Of a stretch of DNA of 64,000 nucleotides, positions 25,576 to 33,799 are shown piece after piece. The notes beneath the pieces were generated by a model. It had not been told where the DNA came from and ran no database searches. It worked only from the letters and a program-made list of their open reading frames with translations. A program made the translations under genes and the position numbers. The stretch's first letter is position 1; the number at the start of each line of letters is the position of its first letter. The DNA lies in NCBI RefSeq assembly GCF_044762745.1, contig NZ_JBIWEX010000001.1, positions 1-64,000 on the forward strand, written 5' to 3'. This DNA comes from Psychrobacillus sp044762745. Its GTDB lineage: Bacteria; Bacillota; Bacilli; Bacillales_A; Planococcaceae.

Positions 25576-26913
25576 TTATATAAACAAACTTAGGATTAAT
25601 ACAACTCCAAGACCAACAATCGATGTCGTGAACAATAGAAGGCCCCATGTTTTGAACGTATCTTTAATCGATAAATTAAAATACTCTTTAAACAACCAGA
25701 ACGATGCATCATTTACGTGAGTAATTGTATTACTTCCTGCAGCGGTTGCCAATACCATTAGTACAGGGTTTACATCAAACGTATGGATAAGTGGACCTAC
25801 GATTCCAGCAGCAGTTATTGCCGAAACAACACCTGTCCCTGTTGCAATACGAATCATAGCTGTGATAACCCATGCCATAATTAAGGGAGATACACTTGTA
25901 TTTGCCATCATTCCAGCGATGAAATCTCCAATACCTGTATCTAAAATAATTTGTTTAAACGCTCCTCCAGCGCCTACTATAAAAATAATCATCGCTATGC
26001 CTTCAATAGCACCAGAGAATGAAGACATAACTTCTGTCATTTTACGACCTCTACGTATTCCGAATACATAAATAGCTACTAGTACCGCAAGTAGCATACT
26101 AATTTCTGCACTACCGAGGAAGTTTACAATTTGAGAGAATTTTGTTGTTTCATCTATAAATAGTTTTAACACAGTAGCACTCGTTATAATGATTGCAGGT
26201 AATAATGGAACGATTAAACTAATTCCAAAACTAGGCATCTCATCTTCTGTAAATTCCTTCGATTTTTTCAATAGTGGTGGTACTGGACGATCTAGATTAC
26301 GTAGCATTCTAGGTAATATTATTCCTGCTGCAATAACTGCTGGGATCACAACAACCAATCCCAATATGTATACCATCCCCATATCCGCACCATACGCCTG
26401 TACAAGTGCTGTTGGTCCTGGTTGTGGCGGGAAAATACTATGCGCCATTGTAGCTGCAGCAACCATCGTGATTCCTAAACGAAGGTAAGGCATTTTAGCT
26501 TCAATAGCAATACTTATAACAAGCGGAGCAAGAATAATAAAAGCTACTTCATAAAAGACCGAAACACCGAAAATAGAGCCGACAATTAAAATAGCCCATT
26601 CAACGTTTTTTACGCCAAATTTGTTCAATAATGTGGAAGCTACACGTTGTGCAGCTCCAGAATCGACCATTAATTTACCAAGTACAGCCCCCATTCCGAT
26701 AATAATCGCTAAGCTTCCGAGCGTACCTCCAAATCCTGTTTTGATAGATACGATGACCGCATCTAATGTTAAACCATTTAAAATACCAACTAGTATAGCT
26801 ACAATAAGAAGAGCCAATACACTATTTAGCTTTACAACTATATTTAAATATAGTAATAATGCTACCCCTAGAGCAACCCAAATTATTGGCAAATATTCCA
26901 TAATCCAACCCAT
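25576..26913 (-). CDS. GntP family H+-coupled permease, probable fructuronate/gluconate-type importer
   Basis: 445-residue membrane protein with about 12-13 hydrophobic segments and the GntP-family loop HSIFPPQPGPTAL and the C-terminal GSNTITHVNDASFWLFKEYF. E. coli members take up gluconate, fructuronate or D-serine. Last gene of an operon for fructuronate/mannonate breakdown, so an aldonate or keto-uronate is the likely substrate (inference). The ATG at 26913 follows GGGAGGAAATTAAG. Separated from the lacI gene by 94 bp with no obvious terminator. Confidence 0.88.
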   Translation of the reverse strand: MGWIMEYLPIIWVALGVALLLYLNIVVKLNSVLALLIVAILVGILNGLTLDAVIVSIKTGFGGTLGSLAIIIGMGAVLGKLMVDSGAAQRVASTLLNKFGVKNVEWAILIVGSIFGVSVFYEVAFIILAPLVISIAIEAKMPYLRLGITMVAAATMAHSIFPPQPGPTALVQAYGADMGMVYILGLVVVIPAVIAAGIILPRMLRNLDRPVPPLLKKSKEFTEDEMPSFGISLIVPLLPAIIITSATVLKLFIDETTKFSQIVNFLGSAEISMLLAVLVAIYVFGIRRGRKMTEVMSSFSGAIEGIAMIIFIVGAGGAFKQIILDTGIGDFIAGMMANTSVSPLIMAWVITAMIRIATGTGVVSAITAAGIVGPLIHTFDVNPVLMVLATAAGSNTITHVNDASFWLFKEYFNLSIKDTFKTWGLLLFTTSIVGLGVVLILSLFI

Positions 26914-27007
26914 CTTAATTTCCTCCCAAATCATATCCCTTTATTATTGTCACTTTTCTATTTTTCTCTTTACACACCTTGTTGAAATAAATATTTAATC
27001 TATAAAT

Positions 27008-28012
27008 TTAACAGGATTCTCTTACATTCAGCATAGCAGCTAATCGATATACCCCTGTTTCACTAGCACTCGTTCCATTTTTAATTTGATCCAATAGCAA
27101 GCTTACTGCTTGATTTGCCATTTCGATAGTAGGTTGTGAAATGGTCGTAATAGGCGGTGTAAAAAAACTTGCGAATGACACATCATCTATCCCGATAACT
27201 GCAATATCATTAGGAATGATTAAATTCTGTTTTTTAATATATTTCAATACTTCAATCAAAACCCTGTCATTTGCAGCCAGGATAGCTTGAGGAACTTGAT
27301 CAAGTTTAAATAACTCGTCTAGCATCATTTCCATATTTTCTGGCTCCGAAGCTTTAATGTAAGCAGAATTAATTGGTAATTGATGCAGCGCAAGTGCTTT
27401 TTTATACCCTTCAATCCGTTCTACACGCGGACTGATATTTCTAATAATTGAAGTAGTGACTATTGCAATACGCTTGTAACCGCTTTCTACAAAAAGATCA
27501 ACTGCTAACTTAGATGCTTGAAGATTATCGAGCATCACTGTCGGAATATCTATGGATTCAATTGTTCGGTCCATAAAAACAATTGGATATTTTTGATTTT
27601 TCATTTGCTTATATAAATCAAGATTTCCTCCAGTTGGAAAGATAATAATGCCATCGACTTGTTTCGCCATTAGCATCTCGATATAATTTCTTTCTTTTTC
27701 TGGTTCATCATCTGCATTACACACGATAATATGAAACCCATGTTCATGAAAGTTATTTTCAATCGCACGAATTATTTGTGTCGAAAATGAATGAAGAATA
27801 TTTGCAACGATTACTCCCACTGTAAAAGTAGATTTCTGTTTTAAACTACGTGCTACAATGTTGGGACGATAATTCAACTCTTTAATCGATTCTTCGATTC
27901 TTTTACGTGTTTTTTCACTCATATATTCGTAACGTTTGTTTAAATATTGAGAAACTGTACTTTTTGACACATTTGCATGAGACGCAACATCAGCTATAGT
28001 TGTATTGTTCAT
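27008..28012 (-). CDS. LacI family transcriptional regulator, KdgR-like
   Basis: 334-residue repressor: N-terminal helix-turn-helix TTIADVASHANVSKSTVSQY with hinge ELNYRPNIVARSL, then a periplasmic-binding-like effector domain (TVGVIVANILHSF ... AVIGIDDVSFASFF). Encoded inside the kdgK-kdgA-uxuA-uxuB operon, hence probably the KdgR-type repressor sensing a uronate intermediate such as KDG. The two palindromes at 31615-31639 are its likely operators. Starts 6 bp after uxuB. B. subtilis KdgR is of similar length but sits first in its operon. Confidence 0.88.
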   Translation of the reverse strand: MNNTTIADVASHANVSKSTVSQYLNKRYEYMSEKTRKRIEESIKELNYRPNIVARSLKQKSTFTVGVIVANILHSFSTQIIRAIENNFHEHGFHIIVCNADDEPEKERNYIEMLMAKQVDGIIIFPTGGNLDLYKQMKNQKYPIVFMDRTIESIDIPTVMLDNLQASKLAVDLFVESGYKRIAIVTTSIIRNISPRVERIEGYKKALALHQLPINSAYIKASEPENMEMMLDELFKLDQVPQAILAANDRVLIEVLKYIKKQNLIIPNDIAVIGIDDVSFASFFTPPITTISQPTIEMANQAVSLLLDQIKNGTSASETGVYRLAAMLNVRESC

Positions 28013-28018
28013 CTGACA

Positions 28019-28855
28019 TCAAACCCCCGAATAAGCCATAAATCCTCCGTCAACTGCTAATGTCGTTCCCGTAACAAATGAGGAATACGATTCATCAACT
28101 AGAAAAAGTAATGCTCCAAGTAAATCTTCAGGCTTCCCAAACTTTTTCATAGGAGTTGCTTCAATTATTTTTTGAGAACGAGCCGTATAGTTACCTTTTT
28201 CGTCTAGCAATAAATCCTTGTTTTGTGTTGTCAAGAAAAAGCCTGGAGCTATTGAATTCACTCTCAAACCAGTTTCAGCAAAATGCACAGCCATCCACAT
28301 TGTAAAGTTATTAATTGATGCTTTTGCTGCGCTATAGGCTGGTATTTTCGTAAGAGGTGCATAAGAACTCATAGATGAAATATTTACAATGGCAGGAGCA
28401 TCTGCTTTTAGTAATTCTTTCCCAAATATCTGACTAGGAAGAAAGGTTCCAGTAAAATTTAGTGAAAAGACATTTGAAAAACCGTTTTCGTCTAATTCAA
28501 AAAATGATTTTCCCTCTGCGCTCTCTATAAATTTTTCTGGGCCAGTAATTGCGTCAGAATGATTCCCTCCTGCGCCATTGATCAATATATCTATACGACC
28601 AAATTGCTGTAAAACTATTTCTCTTGCACGAATAAGAGATTCTCTATTTAAAACATTCGTCTCTATTGCAATGGCTGTTCCACCAGCCTGTGAAATATCA
28701 GTAGCCACTTTTTGACCTTTTTCTGCTGTTCTATTTAAAATTGCTACTTTAACCCCTTGGCGAGCAAGTTCACGTGCCATTTGGGAACATAAAACACCGC
28801 TTCCACCAGTAATAACAGCAACACGATCTTTTAAATTTTCATGAATAGGAATCAT
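28019..28855 (-). CDS. uxuB: D-mannonate oxidoreductase / fructuronate reductase, SDR type
   Basis: Interconverts D-fructuronate and D-mannonate with NAD(H). Short-chain dehydrogenase fold of 278 residues: nucleotide-binding ITGGSGVLCSQMA (glycine motif), NGAGGNH, catalytic Ser in ISSMSSY and YSAAK (Tyr-x-x-x-Lys), and the GTTLAVDGGFMAYSG end. This is the Bacillus YjmF-type enzyme, unrelated in fold to E. coli UxuB. Its ATG overlaps the uxuA stop (TAATG), showing coupling. Function assigned from the operon context and length. Confidence 0.88.
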   Translation of the reverse strand: MIPIHENLKDRVAVITGGSGVLCSQMARELARQGVKVAILNRTAEKGQKVATDISQAGGTAIAIETNVLNRESLIRAREIVLQQFGRIDILINGAGGNHSDAITGPEKFIESAEGKSFFELDENGFSNVFSLNFTGTFLPSQIFGKELLKADAPAIVNISSMSSYAPLTKIPAYSAAKASINNFTMWMAVHFAETGLRVNSIAPGFFLTTQNKDLLLDEKGNYTARSQKIIEATPMKKFGKPEDLLGALLFLVDESYSSFVTGTTLAVDGGFMAYSGV

Positions 28856-29928
28856 TATTCGACATCCCCTTTCTTCATTTCAAAAGCATCCCATAATCCG
28901 TTTAAATACATAATGCCTAATGCGCGGTCATACAAGCCATAACCTGGACGGCAAACCTCTCCCCAAATATGGCGACCATGGTCCGGTCTTACGTATCCAT
29001 CATAATTTTGTTTTTGTAGCTCTTGTACAACCCCTTTTACATCAATCGAGCCATCGCTTGTATAGTGGGAAGTTTCTACAAAGTCTCCATTATCATAAAT
29101 TTTCACATTACGAATATGGGAAAATGGCGAACGAGAAGCATATTTTCTAGCTACCTGAACCATATCATTGTCAGGATTAGCTCCCATTGATCCCGTACAC
29201 ATCGTGAAACCGTTTGAAGGTGAATCAGAAATTTCGATTAGCTTTTCATAGCTCGCTTCACCCGTAATAATTCTTGGTAAACCGAAAATTGAATACGGAG
29301 GATCATCCGGATGTATAGCCATTTTAATACCAACCGATTCAGCAACCGGTAATATTTCGTTTAAAAAGTAAGCTAAGTTTTCCCATAGTTTCTCTTCATC
29401 TACTTCTTTATAAGCATCGAATAATTCTGCAATACGAGCCATTTTTTCCGGTTCCCATCCTGGTAATGTTAAATCGGATGCATCGCTAACTGTCTTTACA
29501 AGTTCTTGTGGATCTAAATTTTCCACTTTCGATTTTTCAAAAAACAAAGCGGTTGAGCCATCTTCTAAAGGATGGAACATTTCTGTACGCGTCCAGTCGA
29601 AAATAGGCATGAAATTATAACAAATTACTTTAACGCCAAATTCAGCAAGGTTACGAATCGTTTTTTTATAGTTCTCGATGTATTGATCACGATCACTATT
29701 ACCTAATTTAATCGCTTCATGTACATTGACGCTTTCTACTACATCTGCATGAAAACCAAATGATTCGATATAATCGACTTCGGATTTAATCTCATCTTTT
29801 TCCCATACTTCTCCTACAGGTTTTTGATGTAGTGCCCATACAATCCCTTTTGTACCTGGAATTTGTTTAACCTGCTTAAGTGTCACAGTGTCATTGTTTT
29901 TTCCATACCAACGAAACGTAATATTCAT
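28855..29928 (-). CDS. uxuA: Mannonate dehydratase
   Basis: Dehydrates D-mannonate to 2-keto-3-deoxygluconate (KDG). TIM-barrel enzyme of the xylose-isomerase-like UxuA family, 357 residues. Recognisable segments: FRWYGKNNDTVTLKQV, KQIPGTKGIVWALH, CYNFMPIFDWTRT, MAIHPDDPPYSIFGLPRI and VRPDHGR, which hold the metal and substrate ligands. The ATG at 29928 follows AGAGGTAGTACG; the longer frame to 29961 would overlap kdgA. Confidence 0.95.
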   Translation of the reverse strand: MNITFRWYGKNNDTVTLKQVKQIPGTKGIVWALHQKPVGEVWEKDEIKSEVDYIESFGFHADVVESVNVHEAIKLGNSDRDQYIENYKKTIRNLAEFGVKVICYNFMPIFDWTRTEMFHPLEDGSTALFFEKSKVENLDPQELVKTVSDASDLTLPGWEPEKMARIAELFDAYKEVDEEKLWENLAYFLNEILPVAESVGIKMAIHPDDPPYSIFGLPRIITGEASYEKLIEISDSPSNGFTMCTGSMGANPDNDMVQVARKYASRSPFSHIRNVKIYDNGDFVETSHYTSDGSIDVKGVVQELQKQNYDGYVRPDHGRHIWGEVCRPGYGLYDRALGIMYLNGLWDAFEMKKGDVE

Positions 29929-29944
29929 CGTACTACCTCTCCTC

Positions 29945-30565
29945 TCAATTGTTGCTCGCATCTATATATTTTTTGCTAGCTTCTACAACAGCTTCATGTC
30001 CACCCGCTTTAAATGCTTTATTCAAATCACTTCCTACACCAACTGCGGCTGCACCGGCATCGAGCCAATCCTTCATATTATCTGCATTTATCCCACCTGT
30101 TGGCATAATTTGTACATGTGGCAGTGGACCTTTAACTGACTTAATGAAGGAAGGACTGAAATTATTCGCTGGGAAAAGTTTCAATATATCGCATCCTGCT
30201 TCTAGCGCTTTCACCATTTCACCAATTGTCATGCAACCAGGTAAATAAGGAACCCCGTACCTGTTACATACTGTTGCAACTTCCCCACTAAAATGGGGAC
30301 TAACGATGAACTTTGCGCCAAGTAAAATTGCATGTCTTGCAGTTTCGGGATCGAGCACTGTTCCAGCACCTAATAATGCATCTACATCTTGTAGTTCTTC
30401 AAATACTTTTTGTACTTGTGGCGTTGTATACGTTAACTCAATTGCACGAATACCACCTTCTATAGCTCCTCTAGTCAGTTGGATAGCTTCTTCATAACTA
30501 CTGCCCCTAATTACCGCTACAACTTTTGTTTCTGATAGTTGTGCAAGAATTAAATGTTTAGACAT
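29945..30565 (-). CDS. kdgA: KHG/KDPG aldolase
   Basis: Cleaves 2-keto-3-deoxy-6-phosphogluconate to pyruvate and glyceraldehyde-3-phosphate. Class I aldolase TIM barrel, 206 residues: VVAVIRG at the N-terminus, the active-site glutamate region ELTYTTPQ, the Schiff-base lysine in DILKLFPA, and PTGGI for phosphate binding. AAGGAGGAATG precedes the ATG. Second gene of the operon, 28 bp after kdgK. Confidence 0.95.
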   Translation of the reverse strand: MSKHLILAQLSETKVVAVIRGSSYEEAIQLTRGAIEGGIRAIELTYTTPQVQKVFEELQDVDALLGAGTVLDPETARHAILLGAKFIVSPHFSGEVATVCNRYGVPYLPGCMTIGEMVKALEAGCDILKLFPANNFSPSFIKSVKGPLPHVQIMPTGGINADNMKDWLDAGAAAVGVGSDLNKAFKAGGHEAVVEASKKYIDASNN

Positions 30566-30593
30566 CTAACATTCCTCCTTAATTGAATTAGTT

Positions 30594-31550
30594 TCATCTC
30601 TCAATAACTTTTTCATTGCGAATAAAAGAAAGTACTTCTTCGAGTTCAGGAAGTCCCTCATTATCGCCTGAAACTGTCGTAACAAGTGCCCCTACCCCAT
30701 TTGCAAATTGTAAGCTTTCAAATGGAGAGTATCCATGTAGGTAGGAATAAATATAACCTGCATCAAAACCATCCCCTGCTCCAACAGTATCAATTGGCCG
30801 AACTTTAAATGCTTCTTTCTTATGCCACTCATTGTTTATGAATACTTTCGCACCATTTCCACCATCTTTAATGACAAGATGGGTAATTTGAAATAGTTTT
30901 GCGAAGTTCGCTAGAGATTGCTCAGAAGACTCTCCTAATATCAATTCAATTTCATCTCGACCAGTAAGTAAGATATCCACAAACGGAAAAATCTTCATAT
31001 AAGTGGTAATTGCTTCTTCCATTGTCCAAAGCTTCAACCGAATATTTGGATCAAACGAAACAGGAATGTTCTTTTCCTTCGCAAGCTTTAATACCTGCAT
31101 TGTAATAGCAAGATTTTTTGGGTCAATTGCTAAAAACACGCCTGTTAAATGAACAATATCCACTCCATCAAATATAGCTTCTGTAATATCACTTGGTTCC
31201 ATCGTTAAAATGGGTGATTGATAACGATAGTAAAATGTTTTTCCAGAACCATCTTCCCGAATTTCTTTAAAGTTTAAAGAAGTAGGATAACCGTCTACCA
31301 ATTTCACTTCCGAAACATCAATTCCCTCGCCACGTGCAAAATTATAAATTACTCTACCGAATTCATCGCCACCTAAACGGCTCATCCACTTTGACTTAAG
31401 TCCTAAGCGTGCACATCCGATCGCAAAATTTAATTCAGCACCTCCCACTTTTCTTGAGAAGCTTGAAACATATCTGAGAGGTCCGGTCTCTGCCGGATTA
31501 AACGTAATCAGAGCGTCTCCAAGTGTAAATACACCAAAATTAGAAGTCAA
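30594..31550 (-). CDS. kdgK: 2-dehydro-3-deoxygluconokinase
   Basis: Phosphorylates KDG to KDPG. PfkB/ribokinase family, about 318 residues: GGAELNFAIGCARLG and DTVGAGDGFDAGY, the latter with the anion hole and catalytic aspartate. First gene of the uronate operon. Start is ambiguous: UUG at 31550 lies 9 nt from AAAGGAG and seems best; an in-frame GUG at 31556 is only 3 nt from it. An out-of-frame ATG TGG TTT TGA mini-ORF overlaps the UUG. The promoter and two operators are upstream. Confidence 0.92.
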   Translation of the reverse strand: MTSNFGVFTLGDALITFNPAETGPLRYVSSFSRKVGGAELNFAIGCARLGLKSKWMSRLGGDEFGRVIYNFARGEGIDVSEVKLVDGYPTSLNFKEIREDGSGKTFYYRYQSPILTMEPSDITEAIFDGVDIVHLTGVFLAIDPKNLAITMQVLKLAKEKNIPVSFDPNIRLKLWTMEEAITTYMKIFPFVDILLTGRDEIELILGESSEQSLANFAKLFQITHLVIKDGGNGAKVFINNEWHKKEAFKVRPIDTVGAGDGFDAGYIYSYLHGYSPFESLQFANGVGALVTTVSGDNEGLPELEEVLSFIRNEKVIER

Positions 31551-31614
31551 AACCACATACTCCTTTCAAATGAGTAGAGTTATTCCTATATTAGTAAACA
31601 ACTAAACTATTTTA

Positions 31615-31639
31615 TAAACCGGTTTAGTAAATCGGTTTA
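31615..31639. promoter_or_regulatory. Tandem palindromic operators, probable KdgR-like repressor sites
   Basis: A perfect 12-bp palindrome TAAACCGGTTTA (31615-31626) and a near-perfect one TAAATCGGTTTA (31628-31639), 13 bp centre to centre. The even-length CG-centred symmetry is typical of LacI-family operators. They lie just downstream of the -10 box of the uronate operon, suited to blocking initiation. Assignment to the LacI protein at 27008 is inferred. Confidence 0.75.
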
Positions 31640-31644
31640 TTTAG

Positions 31645-31674
31645 ATTATAGCTTGAAAGGGTTTTCAATTTCAA
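31645..31674 (-). promoter_or_regulatory. Sigma-A-type promoter of the uronate operon
   Basis: Minus strand: -35 TTGAAA (31674-31669), 18-bp spacer, -10 TATAAT (31650-31645). The transcription start is expected near 31638, inside the operators. Confidence 0.75.
31654..31667. promoter_or_regulatory. cre-like site (CcpA) in the promoter spacer
   Basis: TGAAAGGGTTTTCA differs from the cre consensus TGWAANCGNTNWCA only at the central C. It overlaps the -35/-10 spacer of the kdgK promoter, a place where CcpA binding would repress. The central mismatch weakens the case. Confidence 0.5.
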
Positions 31675-31751
31675 GCTAAATTTTAAATAGTAAGTCAACT
31701 ATTTAATATTCAGCTTATTTGATATTAACAATAGGGACTTTTACCAAGAAT

Positions 31752-31856
31752 AAAAGCGCAAGCGCCTATGCTAGAGGAGTATAGTCTAAGTTCGCGACAT
31801 CTTGTCGCAACGACTGTGTGACCTGCAACGGGCAGGCGCAGGAGCGGCTTTTCTCC
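31752..31856 (+). repeat. Family B intergenic repeat (copy B1, internally deleted)
   Basis: Starts AAAAGCGCAAGCGCCTATG, contains AGTCTAAGTTCGCGACATC and CGACTGTGTGACCTGC shared with copy B2 at 40128-39937, and ends near GCGCAGGAGC. It lacks the middle third of B2. Non-coding; together with the promoter region and a terminator it fills the 450-bp gap between kdgK and the next gene. Confidence 0.75.
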
Positions 31857-31864
31857 AAAAGCAT

Positions 31865-31902
31865 AAAAAAACGCCAACTATTATAGTAAGTTGACGTTTT
31901 TT
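31865..31902 (-). terminator. Terminator downstream of the hypothetical membrane protein gene
   Basis: AAAAAACGCCAACTA pairs with TAGTAAGTTGACGTTTTTT-type arm; T-rich on both strands. Roughly 100 bp after the stop at 32003. Confidence 0.75.
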
Positions 31903-32002
31903 CATTATTTTTTAAAAAAGAACAAATAATTATAGCTATTAAACATTCAATTCAACGTCCCAAAAAACGTGATTGAATATTTTACTGTAATGCTAGTCTG
32001 CA

Positions 32003-32566
32003 TTATAAATAAAACCTAAATAAATAAAATAAAATAAGTACTATTCCAACAATGCCTGAAACACTAAAATACACTAATTTCAATAACAATCCGGAAAACA
32101 ACCAAAGTAAACAGTTGCCAATGATCAAGCCAATTAACACACTTGGATAATCAAAAAAGTAAACATCCCACACTTTAAACGATATTCCTAAAAGTAATAG
32201 TGCTGATAAAACGAATAATAAGGGTGTCATCACCGATTTTGTTTTTGCTAATTTAATAGCTATGTATAAAAAAATGCAAATTGCAATTCCAGCCGCAATA
32301 ATGGGGATAAATGCAGCGGTCGTAATTAGTATAAGTAATGCTATTAATAAGGCTGTAATTGCTCCAAGTATTACATATAAAAACGTTGTGTTCTTTTTTT
32401 TCTTCGCTAGTAAAGCTTGGGAATACTTCTCTTTTCCCTGATCCTCAACATCTTCACCTTGCGCGTAAAGTGCCGTTAGAAAGTCACAATAATGTTCAGG
32501 AAGTAGGTTATTTTTCTTCCAAAAAGCAATTTCGTTTAGAATAATTTGTTTACGTTGAACCGACAT
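32003..32566 (-). CDS. Conserved hypothetical membrane protein
   Basis: 187 residues: a soluble N-terminal part (about 1-58, with EIAFWKKNNLLPEHYCDFLTALY) then a lysine cluster and five to six hydrophobic segments up to the C-terminus. The FWK..LLPE.YCDFL segment recurs in uncharacterised proteins of related bacilli as I recall. Function unknown. Single gene between the uronate operon and sigA, with its own terminator; ATG at 32566 has a weak GAGGACGAGTA ribosome binding site. Confidence 0.7.
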   Translation of the reverse strand: MSVQRKQIILNEIAFWKKNNLLPEHYCDFLTALYAQGEDVEDQGKEKYSQALLAKKKKNTTFLYVILGAITALLIALLILITTAAFIPIIAAGIAICIFLYIAIKLAKTKSVMTPLLFVLSALLLLGISFKVWDVYFFDYPSVLIGLIIGNCLLWLFSGLLLKLVYFSVSGIVGIVLILFYLFRFYL

Positions 32567-32611
32567 TACTCGTCCTCATTTCATCTGACAGTTATCCATA
32601 AGTATAAAGCA

Positions 32612-32638
32612 GAAAAAGACACCCTACAAGGATGTCTC
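32612..32638 (-). terminator. Terminator of dnaG-sigA
   Basis: AGACACCCT pairs with AGGATGTCT (one G-U pair), followed on the minus strand by TTTTTCTGC; just after the sigA stop. Confidence 0.8.
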
Positions 32639-32646
32639 TTCATACA

Positions 32647-33771
32647 TTATTCTAAGAAATCTTTTAAACGTTTACTGCGAGAAGGATGACGAAGTTTACG
32701 AAGTGCTTTCGCCTCAATTTGACGAATACGCTCACGCGTGACACCGAATACTTTACCTACTTCCTCCAGTGTTCTCGTACGGCCATCGTCTAAGCCAAAT
32801 CGAAGGCGTAGTACATTTTCTTCTCGGTCCGTTAATGTATCTAACACATCTTCTAATTGCTCTTTTAATAGTTCATACGCAGCATGATCGGAAGGGGATT
32901 GAGCATCCGCATCTTCGATAAAATCGCCTAAGTGAGAGTCGTCTTCTTCTCCAATAGGTGTTTCTAAAGAAACCGGCTCTTGTGCAATTTTTAGGATTTC
33001 ACGCACTTTTTCTGGAGGTAAATCCATTTCTTCTCCTATTTCTTCCGGAGAAGGCTCACGACCTAAATCTTGCAGTAATTGTCGTTGTACTCGAATTAAT
33101 TTATTGATTGTTTCGACCATATGCACTGGAATACGAATCGTACGTGCTTGGTCTGCAATGGCACGGGTAATAGCTTGTCTAATCCACCAAGTAGCATACG
33201 TACTAAATTTGAACCCTTTACGGTGATCAAATTTTTCTACTGCTTTAATGAGTCCCATATTTCCTTCTTGGATTAAATCTAAAAATAGCATTCCACGACC
33301 TACATAACGTTTTGCAATACTTACTACTAAACGAAGGTTTGCCTCTGCCAGACGTTTTCTAGCTTCTTCATCCCCTTGTTCGATTCGTTCCGCAAGTGCA
33401 ATTTCTTCAGATGCTTTAAGTAAATCCACTCGTCCGATTTCTTTTAAATACATACGAACGGGATCATTAATTTTTACGCCAGGTGGCACACTTAGATCAT
33501 TTAAGTCGAAAGTTTCTTCTTTCCCTTTCATCAAACGATCTAAATCTTCTTCATCACCATCTTTACGGCTAAGTTCAATTTCTTTTCCTTCCAAATGGTC
33601 GATAAATTCTTCAATTTGGTCGGATTCCAATTCAAAATGAGCTAGTTTTTCCGCAATATCGTGATACGTTAACTCCCCATTTTTTTTACCTAATTCGATT
33701 AATTGTTTTTTTGCTTCTTCTAATGATAGTTCAATATCCGTTTCTTTTGTACGTTCAGACTTGTCCGCCAT
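32647..33771 (-). CDS. sigA: RNA polymerase primary sigma factor SigA (RpoD)
   Basis: Housekeeping sigma factor, 374 residues. Region 1.1 (first ~75 residues), region 1.2 around PVRMYLKEIGRVDLL, region 2 with FSTYATWWIRQAITRAIADQ for -10 recognition and melting, region 3, and region 4 with the helix-turn-helix VFGVTRERIRQIEAKALRKL for -35 contact. The ATG at 33771 follows AAAAGGAGGAT. Downstream of dnaG by 28 bp, in the conserved macromolecular synthesis operon (without rpsU). Confidence 0.98.
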   Translation of the reverse strand: MADKSERTKETDIELSLEEAKKQLIELGKKNGELTYHDIAEKLAHFELESDQIEEFIDHLEGKEIELSRKDGDEEDLDRLMKGKEETFDLNDLSVPPGVKINDPVRMYLKEIGRVDLLKASEEIALAERIEQGDEEARKRLAEANLRLVVSIAKRYVGRGMLFLDLIQEGNMGLIKAVEKFDHRKGFKFSTYATWWIRQAITRAIADQARTIRIPVHMVETINKLIRVQRQLLQDLGREPSPEEIGEEMDLPPEKVREILKIAQEPVSLETPIGEEDDSHLGDFIEDADAQSPSDHAAYELLKEQLEDVLDTLTDREENVLRLRFGLDDGRTRTLEEVGKVFGVTRERIRQIEAKALRKLRHPSRSKRLKDFLE

Positions 33772-33799
33772 AAGAAATCCTCCTTTTGCTACCGGATGT

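Noticed and set aside
28019..28855. Annotation as 3-oxoacyl-ACP reductase (FabG)
   Set aside because: SDR fold alone would allow it, but coupling to uxuA and the 278-residue length fit the mannonate oxidoreductase.
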